A stretch of 16,691 nt of DNA from CAZOIA01 sp964579675 (GTDB taxonomy: Bacteria; Planctomycetota; Phycisphaerae; UBA1845; PWPN01). Shown piece after piece: positions 1 to 7,527 of this stretch (within the stretch, counting starts at the first letter, position 1; each line of letters begins with the position of its first letter). The notes under the pieces are model-generated. The model searched no databases and was not told the origin of the DNA. It saw nothing but the letters and a program-made list of their open reading frames with translations. The position numbers were made by a program, and so were the translations under genes. The stretch spans positions 1-16,691 of the forward strand of contig CAZOIA010000124.1 of the NCBI GenBank assembly GCA_964579675.1. Reading direction: 5' to 3'.

Positions 1-213
1 AGGTGCCGCCCCGCTGCCCGCCCGAAGGTCCCCGCCGAGACTGTCATGCACCCGCCAACTCGGACGTCGCCCGTTGCAGGTTGACGCGGGGTGACGGCGA
101 GCGGTACGGTTACGGTTCTGCCACCGCGGCCAGGGGCGGACGAGATGTGCGGGCGGCGGTGCCGGCCATTGGGATGGTTTTTCCGGAGTGAGTCTGTCAG
201 CGGAGATTGATAC
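1..213. other. Non-coding leader region of the first gene
   Basis: No convincing gene is seen here. The only open frame (3-191, +) starts inside the dispersed repeat and encodes an Arg/Pro-rich sequence typical of non-coding GC-rich DNA. GGAG at 202-205, eight bases before the ATG at 214, is the ribosome binding site of the next gene. No clear sigma-70 promoter was found. Confidence 0.5.
4..49 (+). repeat. Dispersed short repeat, family R3, copy 1
   Basis: This stretch matches 12421-12466 over about 46 bases. The core at 19-49 differs from 12436-12466 at only two positions; it begins cgcccgaaggtc and ends gactgtcatgc. The outer 15 bases are less conserved. Both copies lie in non-coding DNA, 12 kb apart. 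It is probably a REP-like intergenic repeat; its mobilising enzyme is unknown, although copy 2 sits beside the RAYT locus. Confidence 0.6.
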
Positions 214-1185
214 ATGGACAATCGAGGGCTTTCCCGGCGGGAATTCCTGACGACGTCGGCCGCGGGTGCAGCGATACTTGGGACGGGTTCGATGCTGACC
301 GGCTGCTCGCAACCCGGCGCAGGTTTGGCGGGCAAAGGCCGAGGCGGGGGTCACCGGTTCAGGCTCGGGCTCGACACCTATATGCTGCATCGCACCCTGA
401 CCGCCGAGGATCCGAAGAATCGCCGCGACCTGTGGTGGGTGCTCGATCATCTCGGCGAGGTGGGGCTCACCGGGCTGCAGATCGACCCCAGTCACTTCAA
501 ACTGGTTCCCGGCGACGACGAGGCGTCGCTCGAGCGGCTCGAATCGGTTGTCGGCCCTAAGGGTTATTACGTCGAGTTCGGGATGGGTGGATGGGATCAC
601 AAGCGGATGGCCAGGCGGGTCAGGCTGACCGCCCGGTTCGGCGGGAAGGCGTTGCGGACGTTCTGCGGCAGCGAGACGAACACCCAGGAGGAGCTGGCCA
701 ATTACATTAAGTGGGCCGCCCCAGGCTTGCGTCAGGCGGCCGAGATGACCGAGGACTGCGACGTGTACATTGCCGTCGAGAACCACGGCGACTTCACCTC
801 CGCGCAACTGAAGGAACTGCTCGACCTCGTCGGACATCCGCGGGTGGGTGCGTGCCTGGACACCGGCAACAGCCTGTTTCGCAAGGAGGACCCGCTCGAG
901 TGCGCAAAAGTGCTGGCACCGTATGCGCGTTCGATGCATTTGAAGGACTGGTTCATGACGCATTTGCCGGACGGCACGCCGCAATGGAAAGGGGCGGTGC
1001 TGGACGAGGGCGAGGTTCCCATTGCCGAGATCCTGACGCTGGTGGCGGCGCATCATCCGGACCTGTACATCGCCCTTGAGAACCCGGTCCAGCCGACTGG
1101 CGACGAGGCAGAGACGGTGAGACGCGAGTGGGACCACCTGGTTGCCAGCGCCGCTGCCGCTCACCGAATCCTGGCCGATCTGTGA
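214..1185 (+). CDS. Tat-exported lipoprotein, sugar phosphate isomerase/epimerase (xylose isomerase-like TIM barrel)
   Basis: The 323-residue protein opens with a Tat signal (SRREFL, residues 7-12), a hydrophobic stretch, and a lipobox LTGC with Cys31 as the lipidation site, so it should be folded before export and anchored to a membrane. The rest fits the AP-endonuclease-2/xylose-isomerase-like barrel. Candidate metal and substrate ligands lie at the expected strand ends: VEN (Glu189), LDTGN (Asp216), MHLKDW (His242) and ALENP (Glu289). The ATG at 214 has GGAG eight bases upstream. It is followed after 38 bases by a Gfo/Idh/MocA oxidoreductase with the same export signal, suggesting that the two act together on a sugar or sugar derivative outside the cytoplasm. 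The family is clear; the substrate cannot be read from sequence. Confidence 0.88.
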   Translation: MDNRGLSRREFLTTSAAGAAILGTGSMLTGCSQPGAGLAGKGRGGGHRFRLGLDTYMLHRTLTAEDPKNRRDLWWVLDHLGEVGLTGLQIDPSHFKLVPGDDEASLERLESVVGPKGYYVEFGMGGWDHKRMARRVRLTARFGGKALRTFCGSETNTQEELANYIKWAAPGLRQAAEMTEDCDVYIAVENHGDFTSAQLKELLDLVGHPRVGACLDTGNSLFRKEDPLECAKVLAPYARSMHLKDWFMTHLPDGTPQWKGAVLDEGEVPIAEILTLVAAHHPDLYIALENPVQPTGDEAETVRREWDHLVASAAAAHRILADL

Positions 1186-1223
1186 TCCGGTACCTCGCGG
1201 GATGATCGGCTGCGGAGTTTGCG

Positions 1224-2600
1224 ATGGGCAATACGGTATCAAGACGGAAGTTCCTGGGGACGACGGCGTCGGCGACGCTGGGGGCGGGGGCCTTGTTGGC
1301 GGGATGTTCGCAGCAGGGAACGGGCGGGGCCAACCGGGTGGCGAAGGGGGCGCCGAAGTCCGGGCCGAACGAGACGGTCAACGTCGGCCTGATCGGGAGC
1401 GGGTCGAGAGGGCCTTATGTCTCGTACGTGTTCCAGATCACGCCCGGGGCGAAGCTCACCGCCCTGTGCGACGTGCACAAGACTCGATTGGCGGCGGGCG
1501 TCAAGCAGGCAGAGAAGGTCAGCGGTGAGAAGGTCAGGACCTGTCACGACTACCGAAGACTGCTGGACGATAAGAACCTCGATGTGGTCATCGTCGCCAG
1601 TAACATTCATTGGCACGTCCTGCACGCGATCGACGCCTGTGCCGCCGGCAAGGACGTCTACCTCGAAAAGCCGGTCGGAACGTCGATCGCCGAAGGGCGG
1701 GCCGCCATATCAGCGGCGCGGAAACACAACCGCATCGTCCAAATGGGCACGCAGCAGCATAGCTGGGGGCATTACCTCAGGGCGGTGGAGATCATACGGT
1801 CCGGTCTGCTCGGCGAGATCTCGAACGTGCACGCCTGGGACGTTTGGAACCAGTATCCCGGTTTCGGGGCTCCTCCGGATTGTCCTGCGCCGGCTGAATT
1901 GGACTGGGACTTCTGGGTGGACCCGTCGCCGGCGGTGCCTTACAACCCGAACCGGGAGAAGTATCACGACTGGTTCTTCGGCTCCGGGGGATCGTGGCCA
2001 CTGGCCTGGGGGGTGCACCACTACGACATCGTTCACTGGGCCATGGGGGTTGATGCCCCTGTTGCCGCCACCGGCGTAGGCGGCAAGTTCGCATTCCCCG
2101 ACGACAACCGCGAGTGGCCCGACACGTTTGACGGTGCGTGCGAATATCCGCCCGGACCCGTCGCAAAGAGCGGCTTCCTGCTGAGTTACACGTGCCGGAC
2201 AAACTGCGGACAGCCGATCGAGGGATGCTGGCACGGCAAGGTGTTCCACGGCGCGGACGGCGCCCTGGTCATCGATCGAAACGGGTTCGTGATTCACTCC
2301 CAGGTCCTGGACGACAAGAAAGTAATCGTTGAACAGAAGATGGGCTCGCCCAAGACTGAGCACGAGGTCGTCCAGGACCACGTCAGGTCGTTCATCGACT
2401 GCGTGCGCTCGCGGAAGATGCCCCCCGCGGACATCGAGGTGGGTCACCGCGCGAGCAATCCGGGCCATCTCATGAACATCGCGTGGCGGGTGGGCCGGCG
2501 GATCAAGTGGGACGCCCGAACGGAACAGGTCATCGACGACCCGCAGGCCAACGCCTGGGTGCGGAAGGAATACCGCCGGCCGTGGGCCTTGTCGGCCTGA
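1224..2600 (+). CDS. Tat-exported lipoprotein, Gfo/Idh/MocA family oxidoreductase
   Basis: The 458-residue protein has a Tat motif (SRRKFL, residues 6-11) and a lipobox ending at Cys28 (LLAGC). The Rossmann dinucleotide-binding loop VGLIGSGSRG lies at about residues 54-63, and the family hallmark EKP at 148-150. The C-terminal half has the usual alpha/beta substrate domain, including a HHYDIVHW segment where family members carry a catalytic His. Members typically oxidise or reduce sugars and cyclitols with NAD(P) held in the fold; Tat export is consistent with cofactor loading before translocation. GGAG at 1213-1216 precedes the ATG. The gene lies 38 bases after the isomerase, probably in one transcript. 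Its stop is three bases from the stop of the convergent membrane-protein gene. The substrate is unknown. Confidence 0.9.
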   Translation: MGNTVSRRKFLGTTASATLGAGALLAGCSQQGTGGANRVAKGAPKSGPNETVNVGLIGSGSRGPYVSYVFQITPGAKLTALCDVHKTRLAAGVKQAEKVSGEKVRTCHDYRRLLDDKNLDVVIVASNIHWHVLHAIDACAAGKDVYLEKPVGTSIAEGRAAISAARKHNRIVQMGTQQHSWGHYLRAVEIIRSGLLGEISNVHAWDVWNQYPGFGAPPDCPAPAELDWDFWVDPSPAVPYNPNREKYHDWFFGSGGSWPLAWGVHHYDIVHWAMGVDAPVAATGVGGKFAFPDDNREWPDTFDGACEYPPGPVAKSGFLLSYTCRTNCGQPIEGCWHGKVFHGADGALVIDRNGFVIHSQVLDDKKVIVEQKMGSPKTEHEVVQDHVRSFIDCVRSRKMPPADIEVGHRASNPGHLMNIAWRVGRRIKWDARTEQVIDDPQANAWVRKEYRRPWALSA

Positions 2601-2603
2601 GCA

Positions 2604-4217
2604 TCAGGAATCAGCCGGGGTTTCAGCGAACGCTCGGGCGGGGGCGAAGTATTCCTGGCCCCAGTTCTCACCGAGCCGGTCCGCGATCGGGTCGCCAGCG
2701 GCCTCGATGAAGGCCTGCCGGTGTCGGAGGTCGTTCAGTTGATTGATACCCAGAGTTGCCATTGACACCACGGAGACGGCCAGCAGTGCCGCCGACGCGA
2801 CGGCGAGGTTCGCACGTGCCCAGACGCCTGCCGGCAGCTTCGCTCGCCTGCGTTGCATGGTGCCCCACAGTATCCAGACGATGACGACAAGCACGCACCC
2901 CACCCCGACCAGGTAACCCAACTGCCTGAACCGCTGGATCCCGGGCGGGGGTCGCCAGTCTTCGGTATGCAGCGGCAGGAAGATGGCCCCTGCCACGATC
3001 GCCAGCACCAGGAGCGAGGCGATTCCCCAAACCGCCGCCCCGGGGATGAGACACGCACCGAACCGAGCAGCCGGCCGCACACACAGCCGCGTGGCCAGAC
3101 CCGACGACACCAGCACCGGTACCAGCAAGAGCAACGCCGGCCACAACGACGGATAAGAGACCAGCCAGGTGAACCGGATGTCGGCGAGGGCCATAACCGC
3201 CAGGAGCAGGATCAAAGGCCCGCACGCGATCGCTGGGGCGACCCATGCCCCGTGACCATTCCACCGCCACCGGCAGGGCAGCTCAGCGGGGGGGTGGGTC
3301 GCGACGACGATCAACAGCGACAGGGCGCACGTGGCCGCCAGTGTCAGCCATACGCCGATTGTCAATGCGCTTGCGGCCAGCGAGCGAAGCACCCGGTCGT
3401 GGGCCTTGCGGGCCAGAACGTAGTCGCCGGTCCAGGGCAGCAGGTTGATGCGATCTTCCCGGGCGAGGTCATGCCAGCGCCGACAGAACGCTTCCACCCG
3501 GCGGGCCTCCGCCTCCGCACCCAGTCCCCGGAGCGCAGGCGGCAACTCCTCCGATGCCAGCAGTGCCATCTCCGGGGAGGGGGAATCATCCAGCACGTCG
3601 GTCAGGAGCTGGACCAGGACCCGGCAGGCGGCCGCGGCATCATCGCCCCGCCCGGCGCTCCGCCAGATTGCCGCCTTCTCGAGCAACAGATCGGCCAGCT
3701 CGCGCAGCACCGGCATGCAGGAGCCGCGGACCCCGGGGATGACGTATTGGATGCGATGAGTCTGCACCGCGATCTCTCTCGGCGACAGTCCGGCGCCCTG
3801 AAGAGCACGCTCGGCCAGCTTGCGTTCGTCGGCCGCGTGCAGGCGTGCCGGCCTTGCCGTTTGACACTGCTTCAGCACGCCGCGGATCCTCACGTCAACG
3901 TCCGCGGGCCGCGTTGCCGTCGGCTCCCTATGCCGGCGAAGCAGCGGCAGCAACTCCAGGCAGACGCCCAGACCGTTGGCGCGGTCCGACCGTTGAAGGG
4001 CCGTCAGGGCTGGACCGGCATCGGTATCGCGGCTCAAATCCAGCAAAACCCGCCAGAGGTTTGCCATCAGAGGAGACCTCTGAATCTCGCTCTGAAGGGC
4101 GTCGCAGACTCGCGGCTCCAGAGCTTGGGGGGTCATCAGGCCAATCTGGGCGACAACGGTGCGGACGAGCGGCGCGCTCACAAAGGCCAGCAACAGCGCG
4201 AGCCCCAGACGGACCAT
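2604..4217 (-). CDS. Hypothetical polytopic membrane protein
   Basis: I do not recognise a family. From the ATG at 4217 the protein is 537 residues: an N-terminal hydrophobic segment (VRLGLALLLAFVSAPLV), a long soluble region of about 280 residues rich in Leu, Ala and Arg that looks alpha-helical, then about six closely spaced membrane segments and a short soluble tail. I chose this ATG because GGAG lies just upstream (complement of 4222-4225) and the hydrophobic segment then begins at once. The frame stays open to a GTG at 4349, but that start lacks a Shine-Dalgarno sequence and would add a low-complexity Arg/Thr-rich stretch. The gene follows ridA on the same strand after about 175 bases, so co-transcription with scpA-ridA is possible but not certain. 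Confidence 0.7.
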   Translation of the reverse strand: MVRLGLALLLAFVSAPLVRTVVAQIGLMTPQALEPRVCDALQSEIQRSPLMANLWRVLLDLSRDTDAGPALTALQRSDRANGLGVCLELLPLLRRHREPTATRPADVDVRIRGVLKQCQTARPARLHAADERKLAERALQGAGLSPREIAVQTHRIQYVIPGVRGSCMPVLRELADLLLEKAAIWRSAGRGDDAAAACRVLVQLLTDVLDDSPSPEMALLASEELPPALRGLGAEAEARRVEAFCRRWHDLAREDRINLLPWTGDYVLARKAHDRVLRSLAASALTIGVWLTLAATCALSLLIVVATHPPAELPCRWRWNGHGAWVAPAIACGPLILLLAVMALADIRFTWLVSYPSLWPALLLLVPVLVSSGLATRLCVRPAARFGACLIPGAAVWGIASLLVLAIVAGAIFLPLHTEDWRPPPGIQRFRQLGYLVGVGCVLVVIVWILWGTMQRRRAKLPAGVWARANLAVASAALLAVSVVSMATLGINQLNDLRHRQAFIEAAGDPIADRLGENWGQEYFAPARAFAETPADS

Positions 4218-4392
4218 CGTGCTCCGCCACCGCAACGTTGCCGGCGGGATGGTCCGCTGCTCGTGCCTCTTGTGGCGTCTTTGTCGGGTGATCGTTGGTC
4301 CCTCGATGGCCGGTCGGTGAGAGGAGCGGGCGTCTCCCGTGCAAAGCACGGTTCGGGCCGCTGGCGGCCAACGACTCCCGCGGGCCTACCCT

Positions 4393-4854
4393 TCAACCCC
4401 TGATCCTGGCGATCAATTCGAGCTCAACGGGGCTGTCCAGCGGCAATTCGTTGGCCCCGACGGCGGCGCGGGCGTGCCGGCCGGCGTCGCCGAAGACCGC
4501 AGCGAGCAGGTCGCTGGCCCCGTTGGCGACCTTCGGCTGATCGGTGAAACCTGCCGCACTGTTGACGAACACGCGGAGGCGGACAATGCGCTCGACGTTG
4601 GAGAGTCCACCCGCGGCCGCCGCTATTTGAGCGAGCGCGTTCAACGCCGAGACCCTGGCCGCCTCCGCTCCCTGCTCGATTGTCAGTGCTGAGCCTACCT
4701 TGCCCGTGGCGGTCAGCCTGCCCCCGCGCATGGGCAACTGCCCGCTCAGGAAGACCAGGTTGCCCGTTCGCACGTAGGGTACGTACGAGCCGACCGGCGC
4801 CGGTGCCGGCGGCAGCTCATACCCCAGTTCTCCTAGCCGCTCCTCGGGTGTCAT
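4393..4854 (-). CDS. RidA/YjgF family protein
   Basis: This 153-residue protein matches the RidA/YER057c/UK114 fold. YVRTGNLVFLSGQLP is the typical first strand pair; GAEAARVSALNALAQI is the central helix; and RAAVGANELPLDSPVELELIA is the C-terminal strand with the Arg that binds substrate carboxylates in enamine/imine deaminases, followed by the usual Leu-Pro. The extended N-terminus and GKVGSALT segment resemble the longer YjgF-like subfamily rather than classical RidA of about 130 residues, so the substrate may differ. Its ATG overlaps the scpA stop as ATGA, which indicates translational coupling. Canonical RidA removes reactive 2-aminoacrylate-type enamines in the cytosol; that exact activity is not proven here. 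Confidence 0.88.
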   Translation of the reverse strand: MTPEERLGELGYELPPAPAPVGSYVPYVRTGNLVFLSGQLPMRGGRLTATGKVGSALTIEQGAEAARVSALNALAQIAAAAGGLSNVERIVRLRVFVNSAAGFTDQPKVANGASDLLAAVFGDAGRHARAAVGANELPLDSPVELELIARIRG

Positions 4855-5897
4855 TGCTCAGCGTCTCCGCGTTCCTTGGCAGCGGCCTTGGCCGCGTCCC
4901 CTCCGTTCTCGACCGCGTTTTCAATGGCGCTAGCCGCGTCACCTGTCGGCGCTTCCGACGATTCGTGATCCATGGATCGGCCCAGGTCCACCTCGCCGAT
5001 CTCAACTGCGTCGATCCGCCGGCTGAACTCATCCTCCTCCTCGTCTTCAAAGAGACGCTCGTCTGCCTCCTGGCCCGGCACCGTCTCCTCTTCAAACGCG
5101 GCACCGGTGTCGCCCTCTTCCTCCTCAAGCCCACTGGAACCGGAGCCAGCAGCCGATTCCATCACCCCGGTGATTGACGTTGCATCGAGCAGGTGGATCA
5201 CGATGGGCCCGAACTGCTCCGCCTGCTCGACCCGCACCCGGTCTTGCCGAATCAGTTCCAGTAGGGCCAGGAACAGCCCGATCATCTCGCTGCGGGATCG
5301 GCCCTCGAAGATGCGCTCAAACGGCATTGCCGGGCCGTCCCGTTCCAGGAGATCGAGGATGTCCGCGGCGTGGAGCGCCACCGGCGTGTCGTCGTAGATG
5401 ACGTCGTGCGTTGCCGGTTCCCGGCCCACCGACGCCAGCAACTTGTTGAACGCCGTTAGCAGATCCCAGATCTGGGCATCTTCGATATCGACCTGCTCCT
5501 CGCCGTCGGGCAACTCCATTTTGGGCCGGCCGAACCGCTTCGACCGCACCTCCGCCCGGTCGGACAGCCCCAGCGCCGCCCCGCGGAACGCCCGGTACGC
5601 CAGCAGTTGCCGAACCAGGTCCGCGCGCGGATCGAACGCATCACCGTCCTCGACCTCCGGAGGCGGCTTGGGCAGCAGCATTCGCGACTTGATCTCCATC
5701 AGCGTTGCCGCCAGAACCAGGAAATCACCCACCGCGTCCGGGTCCAGCACCTCCAGCAAGCGGACGTATTCGAGGTACTGCTCCAAGACGCGGGCGATGG
5801 GGATGTCGTAGATATCCACCTCGTCCCGGCGGATCAGGTAGAGCAGCAGGTCCATCGGCCCACTGTAGGTGTCGAGTTGAACCCGGTAATCCTGCAT
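4851..5897 (-). CDS. scpA: Segregation and condensation protein A
   Basis: ScpA is the kleisin that joins the Smc heads and works with ScpB in chromosome condensation and segregation. The N-terminus is diagnostic (YSGPMDLLLYLIRRDEVDIY, then a helix ending IKSRMLLP), and a C-terminal winged-helix segment (about 170-235) fits the Smc-binding part. At 348 residues it is longer than the usual 240-270. The extra length is a C-terminal tail from about residue 245, extremely rich in Glu and Asp and ending in an Ala/Glu/Lys-rich helix-like stretch. No Shine-Dalgarno sequence precedes the ATG; a possible -10 lies so close that the message may be nearly leaderless. scpB, often the next gene, is absent; ridA-like follows with an ATGA overlap. 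Confidence 0.92.
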   Translation of the reverse strand: MQDYRVQLDTYSGPMDLLLYLIRRDEVDIYDIPIARVLEQYLEYVRLLEVLDPDAVGDFLVLAATLMEIKSRMLLPKPPPEVEDGDAFDPRADLVRQLLAYRAFRGAALGLSDRAEVRSKRFGRPKMELPDGEEQVDIEDAQIWDLLTAFNKLLASVGREPATHDVIYDDTPVALHAADILDLLERDGPAMPFERIFEGRSRSEMIGLFLALLELIRQDRVRVEQAEQFGPIVIHLLDATSITGVMESAAGSGSSGLEEEEGDTGAAFEEETVPGQEADERLFEDEEEDEFSRRIDAVEIGEVDLGRSMDHESSEAPTGDAASAIENAVENGGDAAKAAAKERGDAEQ

Positions 5898-5905
5898 CGG
5901 CGGAC

Positions 5906-5911
5906 ATTGTA
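5906..5911 (-). promoter_or_regulatory. Candidate -10 of scpA
   Basis: On the minus strand the hexamer TACAAT ends eight bases before the scpA ATG, which would put the start of transcription about 2 nt upstream of the codon. The region at the -35 distance (5929-5934) reads TTCCCG, a poor match. The absence of a Shine-Dalgarno sequence supports a leaderless reading, but the weak -35 leaves this uncertain. Confidence 0.35.
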
Positions 5912-5967
5912 ACCCAAACCGGGTACCGCGGGAAACACCGGGTATAGCCCGTCGGGCTCAGTCAGGG

Positions 5968-5988
5968 CGGCTCGGCGGCGCCGAGCCG
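5968..5988. repeat. Perfect inverted repeat between scpA and the DUF5678 gene
   Basis: CGGCTCGGC, a 3-base loop GGC, then GCCGAGCCG: a perfect 9-bp GC stem. It lies in the divergent intergenic region, about 45 bases upstream of the DUF5678 -10 and about 70 bases from the scpA start. There is no T-run, so it is not a standard terminator. It could be an operator or simply a GC-rich palindrome. Confidence 0.5.
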
Positions 5989-6030
5989 GTTCCCCGTTGC
6001 CACCCACGGCGGGCTTGTCCGAACCGATCA

Positions 6031-6039
6031 TGCTATAAT
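6031..6039 (+). promoter_or_regulatory. Extended -10 promoter of the DUF5678 gene
   Basis: TGCTATAAT combines a consensus -10 hexamer (6034-6039) with the TGN extension. The -35 region at 17-bp spacing (6011-6016, gggctt) is poor, which is normal for extended -10 promoters. The predicted start near 6046 leaves a leader of about 11 nt containing AGAGG (6046-6050) before the ATG at 6057. Confidence 0.65.
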
Positions 6040-6056
6040 GCTCCCAGAGGTGCGTC

Positions 6057-6275
6057 ATGAGAGACCAGGATTTCGCATGGCTGGCTGAGCATGGGCCCGA
6101 ACTCTATCGGGAGTACGCCGGTAAGTGGATCGCGGTGCGCGAAGGTAAGATCATCGGCGTAGGCGACACCGCCACCGAAGCCGCTGAAAAGGCCCGATCC
6201 AAGGCCGAGGACGGCGATTTCATTCTCGAGGCCGTGGATGCCGAGGCGGATGTCATTTATTATGGCTGTGCATAA
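6057..6275 (+). CDS. Small DUF5678-type protein
   Basis: The 72-residue protein reads FAWLAEHGPELYREYAGKWI, then a VREGKIIGVGDTATEAAEKA segment and an acidic end DVIYYG. This agrees with my recollection of the DUF5678 family, whose molecular role is unknown. The fold suggested by the sequence is small alpha/beta: a helix, a strand with the conserved GKWIA, a hairpin and a helix. AGAGG at 6046-6050 gives good ribosome binding. The last codons overlap the start of the following retropepsin/DUF5677-like gene, so the two are almost certainly co-transcribed and translationally coupled. The small protein could be a substrate, inhibitor or partner of that protease-like protein; this is inference only. 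Confidence 0.75.
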   Translation: MRDQDFAWLAEHGPELYREYAGKWIAVREGKIIGVGDTATEAAEKARSKAEDGDFILEAVDAEADVIYYGCA

Positions 6276-7401
6276 GTGGCGGCGTCGGCGAACAAAACAC
6301 TTCGGGGAAGTCTGGATACCTTTCGCACACATCGAAATCCAGGGCGCTAACGGTCACTACCAGGCCTTCTCACTGCAGATCGACTCGGGGGCAGTCGTCT
6401 CATTGCTGCGCCGTTCCGTAGCCGACCTTCTCGAAGTCGATCTTGCATCGGGGCGCCGAATCCAGCTTGGGAGTGTCGGCGCAGGGCCAACGGTTGCCTA
6501 TGTTCATGATCTACTCACACGTTTTGCTGACAGCATTGTCCATCCAGTCCCGTTCGCGATTGCGGACAGGGAGTCCGTGCCGAACCTGCTCGGCAGACTG
6601 GGCGTCTTCGATCGCCTTCAATTTGACTTCGACCCCAGCCTTGAAGAAACCCTGATCATGCCGCCCTGGCTTGGCCAGGCCGACCGGAAGATCTGGGAGT
6701 TCCTGCTTGACACAGAGAGGCACATTCTGGATCGCTGGGACGAAAACGACCTGCCTGAGCCGGCAGGGGAGGTTGCCAACCGATTCATCAGACGCGGAGA
6801 GCAACTTCTCGCCGCGGCTGTCGGGCTCATGAAGCTGCACAGGGATTATGCCGGGCCGCCCTTTGTGCGCTCGCTGTTCGAGCTGGCCCTGCAATTCGAG
6901 TATCTCATGCAGGACCCGGTGCCCCGCGCGCGAGAGTACCTGGACTTCGCTCACATAACGAGATACGAACGATTCAAGACGATCACACAAAGCCCCCACG
7001 GGCAGGTCAGCCGTCAACTTGCGTCGGACCTGAATCTCAAAGAGAGGCGGGACCAGCTCAAGATCGAATACGACAGGGTTCATCCCCGATTCTTCCACAG
7101 AAACAAAGGGGGCGGAGGAAGGGTTGCGCGGAACTGGTATGGCAAGTCCATCCGGAGCTTAGCGGACGAAGTGGGCTGGCTTGGCGAGTACAAATTGTTG
7201 TATGCGACCAGCAGCGACTGGCTCCATGGCGACCCGTTTTCAACTGAGTTCGCTGTCCCTTTGGTGAGCACTGATCCCTCGATACTCCTCCGTGACTGCA
7301 TAGGGTACTACGCACGGATGCTGCTGCGAGTGTCAGAAAGAATCATTCTGACGGCAGAGCAGCACGATGCGCTGAAGATGATGGCCGAAGACATGAGTTG
7401 A
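6238..7401 (+). CDS. Retropepsin-like aspartic protease fused to a DUF5677-like helical domain
   Basis: Numbering from the ATG at 6238 (387 residues), residues about 25-135 look like a single retropepsin-type lobe: LQIDSGAVVSLL holds the catalytic-type Asp-Ser-Gly (49-51), and NLLGRLGVFDRLQFDF (116-131) matches the conserved second motif. Such lobes act as dimers. Residues about 145-387 are mainly helical and resemble DUF5677: RSLFELALQFEYL, a WYGKSIRSLADEVG motif, then YATSSDWLHGDP with His330. The start is ambiguous: the ATG at 6238 has GAGG six bases upstream, while ATGs at 6250 and 6262 would shorten the overlap with the DUF5678 gene. The start is very basic (HKWRRRRTKH). The combination suggests regulated proteolysis or a defence-like module, but no activity can be assigned. 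Confidence 0.7.
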   Translation: MPRRMSFIMAVHKWRRRRTKHFGEVWIPFAHIEIQGANGHYQAFSLQIDSGAVVSLLRRSVADLLEVDLASGRRIQLGSVGAGPTVAYVHDLLTRFADSIVHPVPFAIADRESVPNLLGRLGVFDRLQFDFDPSLEETLIMPPWLGQADRKIWEFLLDTERHILDRWDENDLPEPAGEVANRFIRRGEQLLAAAVGLMKLHRDYAGPPFVRSLFELALQFEYLMQDPVPRAREYLDFAHITRYERFKTITQSPHGQVSRQLASDLNLKERRDQLKIEYDRVHPRFFHRNKGGGGRVARNWYGKSIRSLADEVGWLGEYKLLYATSSDWLHGDPFSTEFAVPLVSTDPSILLRDCIGYYARMLLRVSERIILTAEQHDALKMMAEDMS

Positions 7402-7440
7402 GCCACCCTCTCCGGCACCTTCAGAATGACATGACCTCCG

Positions 7441-7463
7441 CCGCCGGAACCATAGTCCGGTGG
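7441..7463 (+). repeat. Hairpin 39 bases after the retropepsin/DUF5677 gene
   Basis: CCGCCGGA, loop ACCATAG, TCCGGTGG: an 8-bp stem with one G-T pair. No T-run follows, so termination would be weak. The same two arms occur in swapped order just downstream of the radical SAM gene (12496-12532), suggesting a repeated hairpin element of gene 3' ends. Confidence 0.5.
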
Positions 7464-7527
7464 GTCACTTGACACTCGTGATTTCAGCGGGTAACAACGA
7501 CAACCGTTCAAGAACTGGAGAACGACC

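Noticed and set aside
3..191. Possible 62-residue gene at the left edge
   Set aside because: It begins inside the dispersed R3 repeat, has no ribosome binding site and reads as low-complexity Arg-rich sequence.
4218..4349. Longer start (GTG at 4349) for the membrane protein
   Set aside because: No ribosome binding site and an Arg/Thr-rich low-complexity extension; the ATG at 4217 has GGAG and begins the hydrophobic segment directly.
2853..4403. Open frame of 516 codons on the plus strand opposite the membrane-protein gene
   Set aside because: Its translation is Gln/Arg/Pro/His-rich with no hydrophobic core or motif, whereas the minus-strand frame has clear membrane segments and a Shine-Dalgarno sequence. 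High GC content leaves the antisense frame open.
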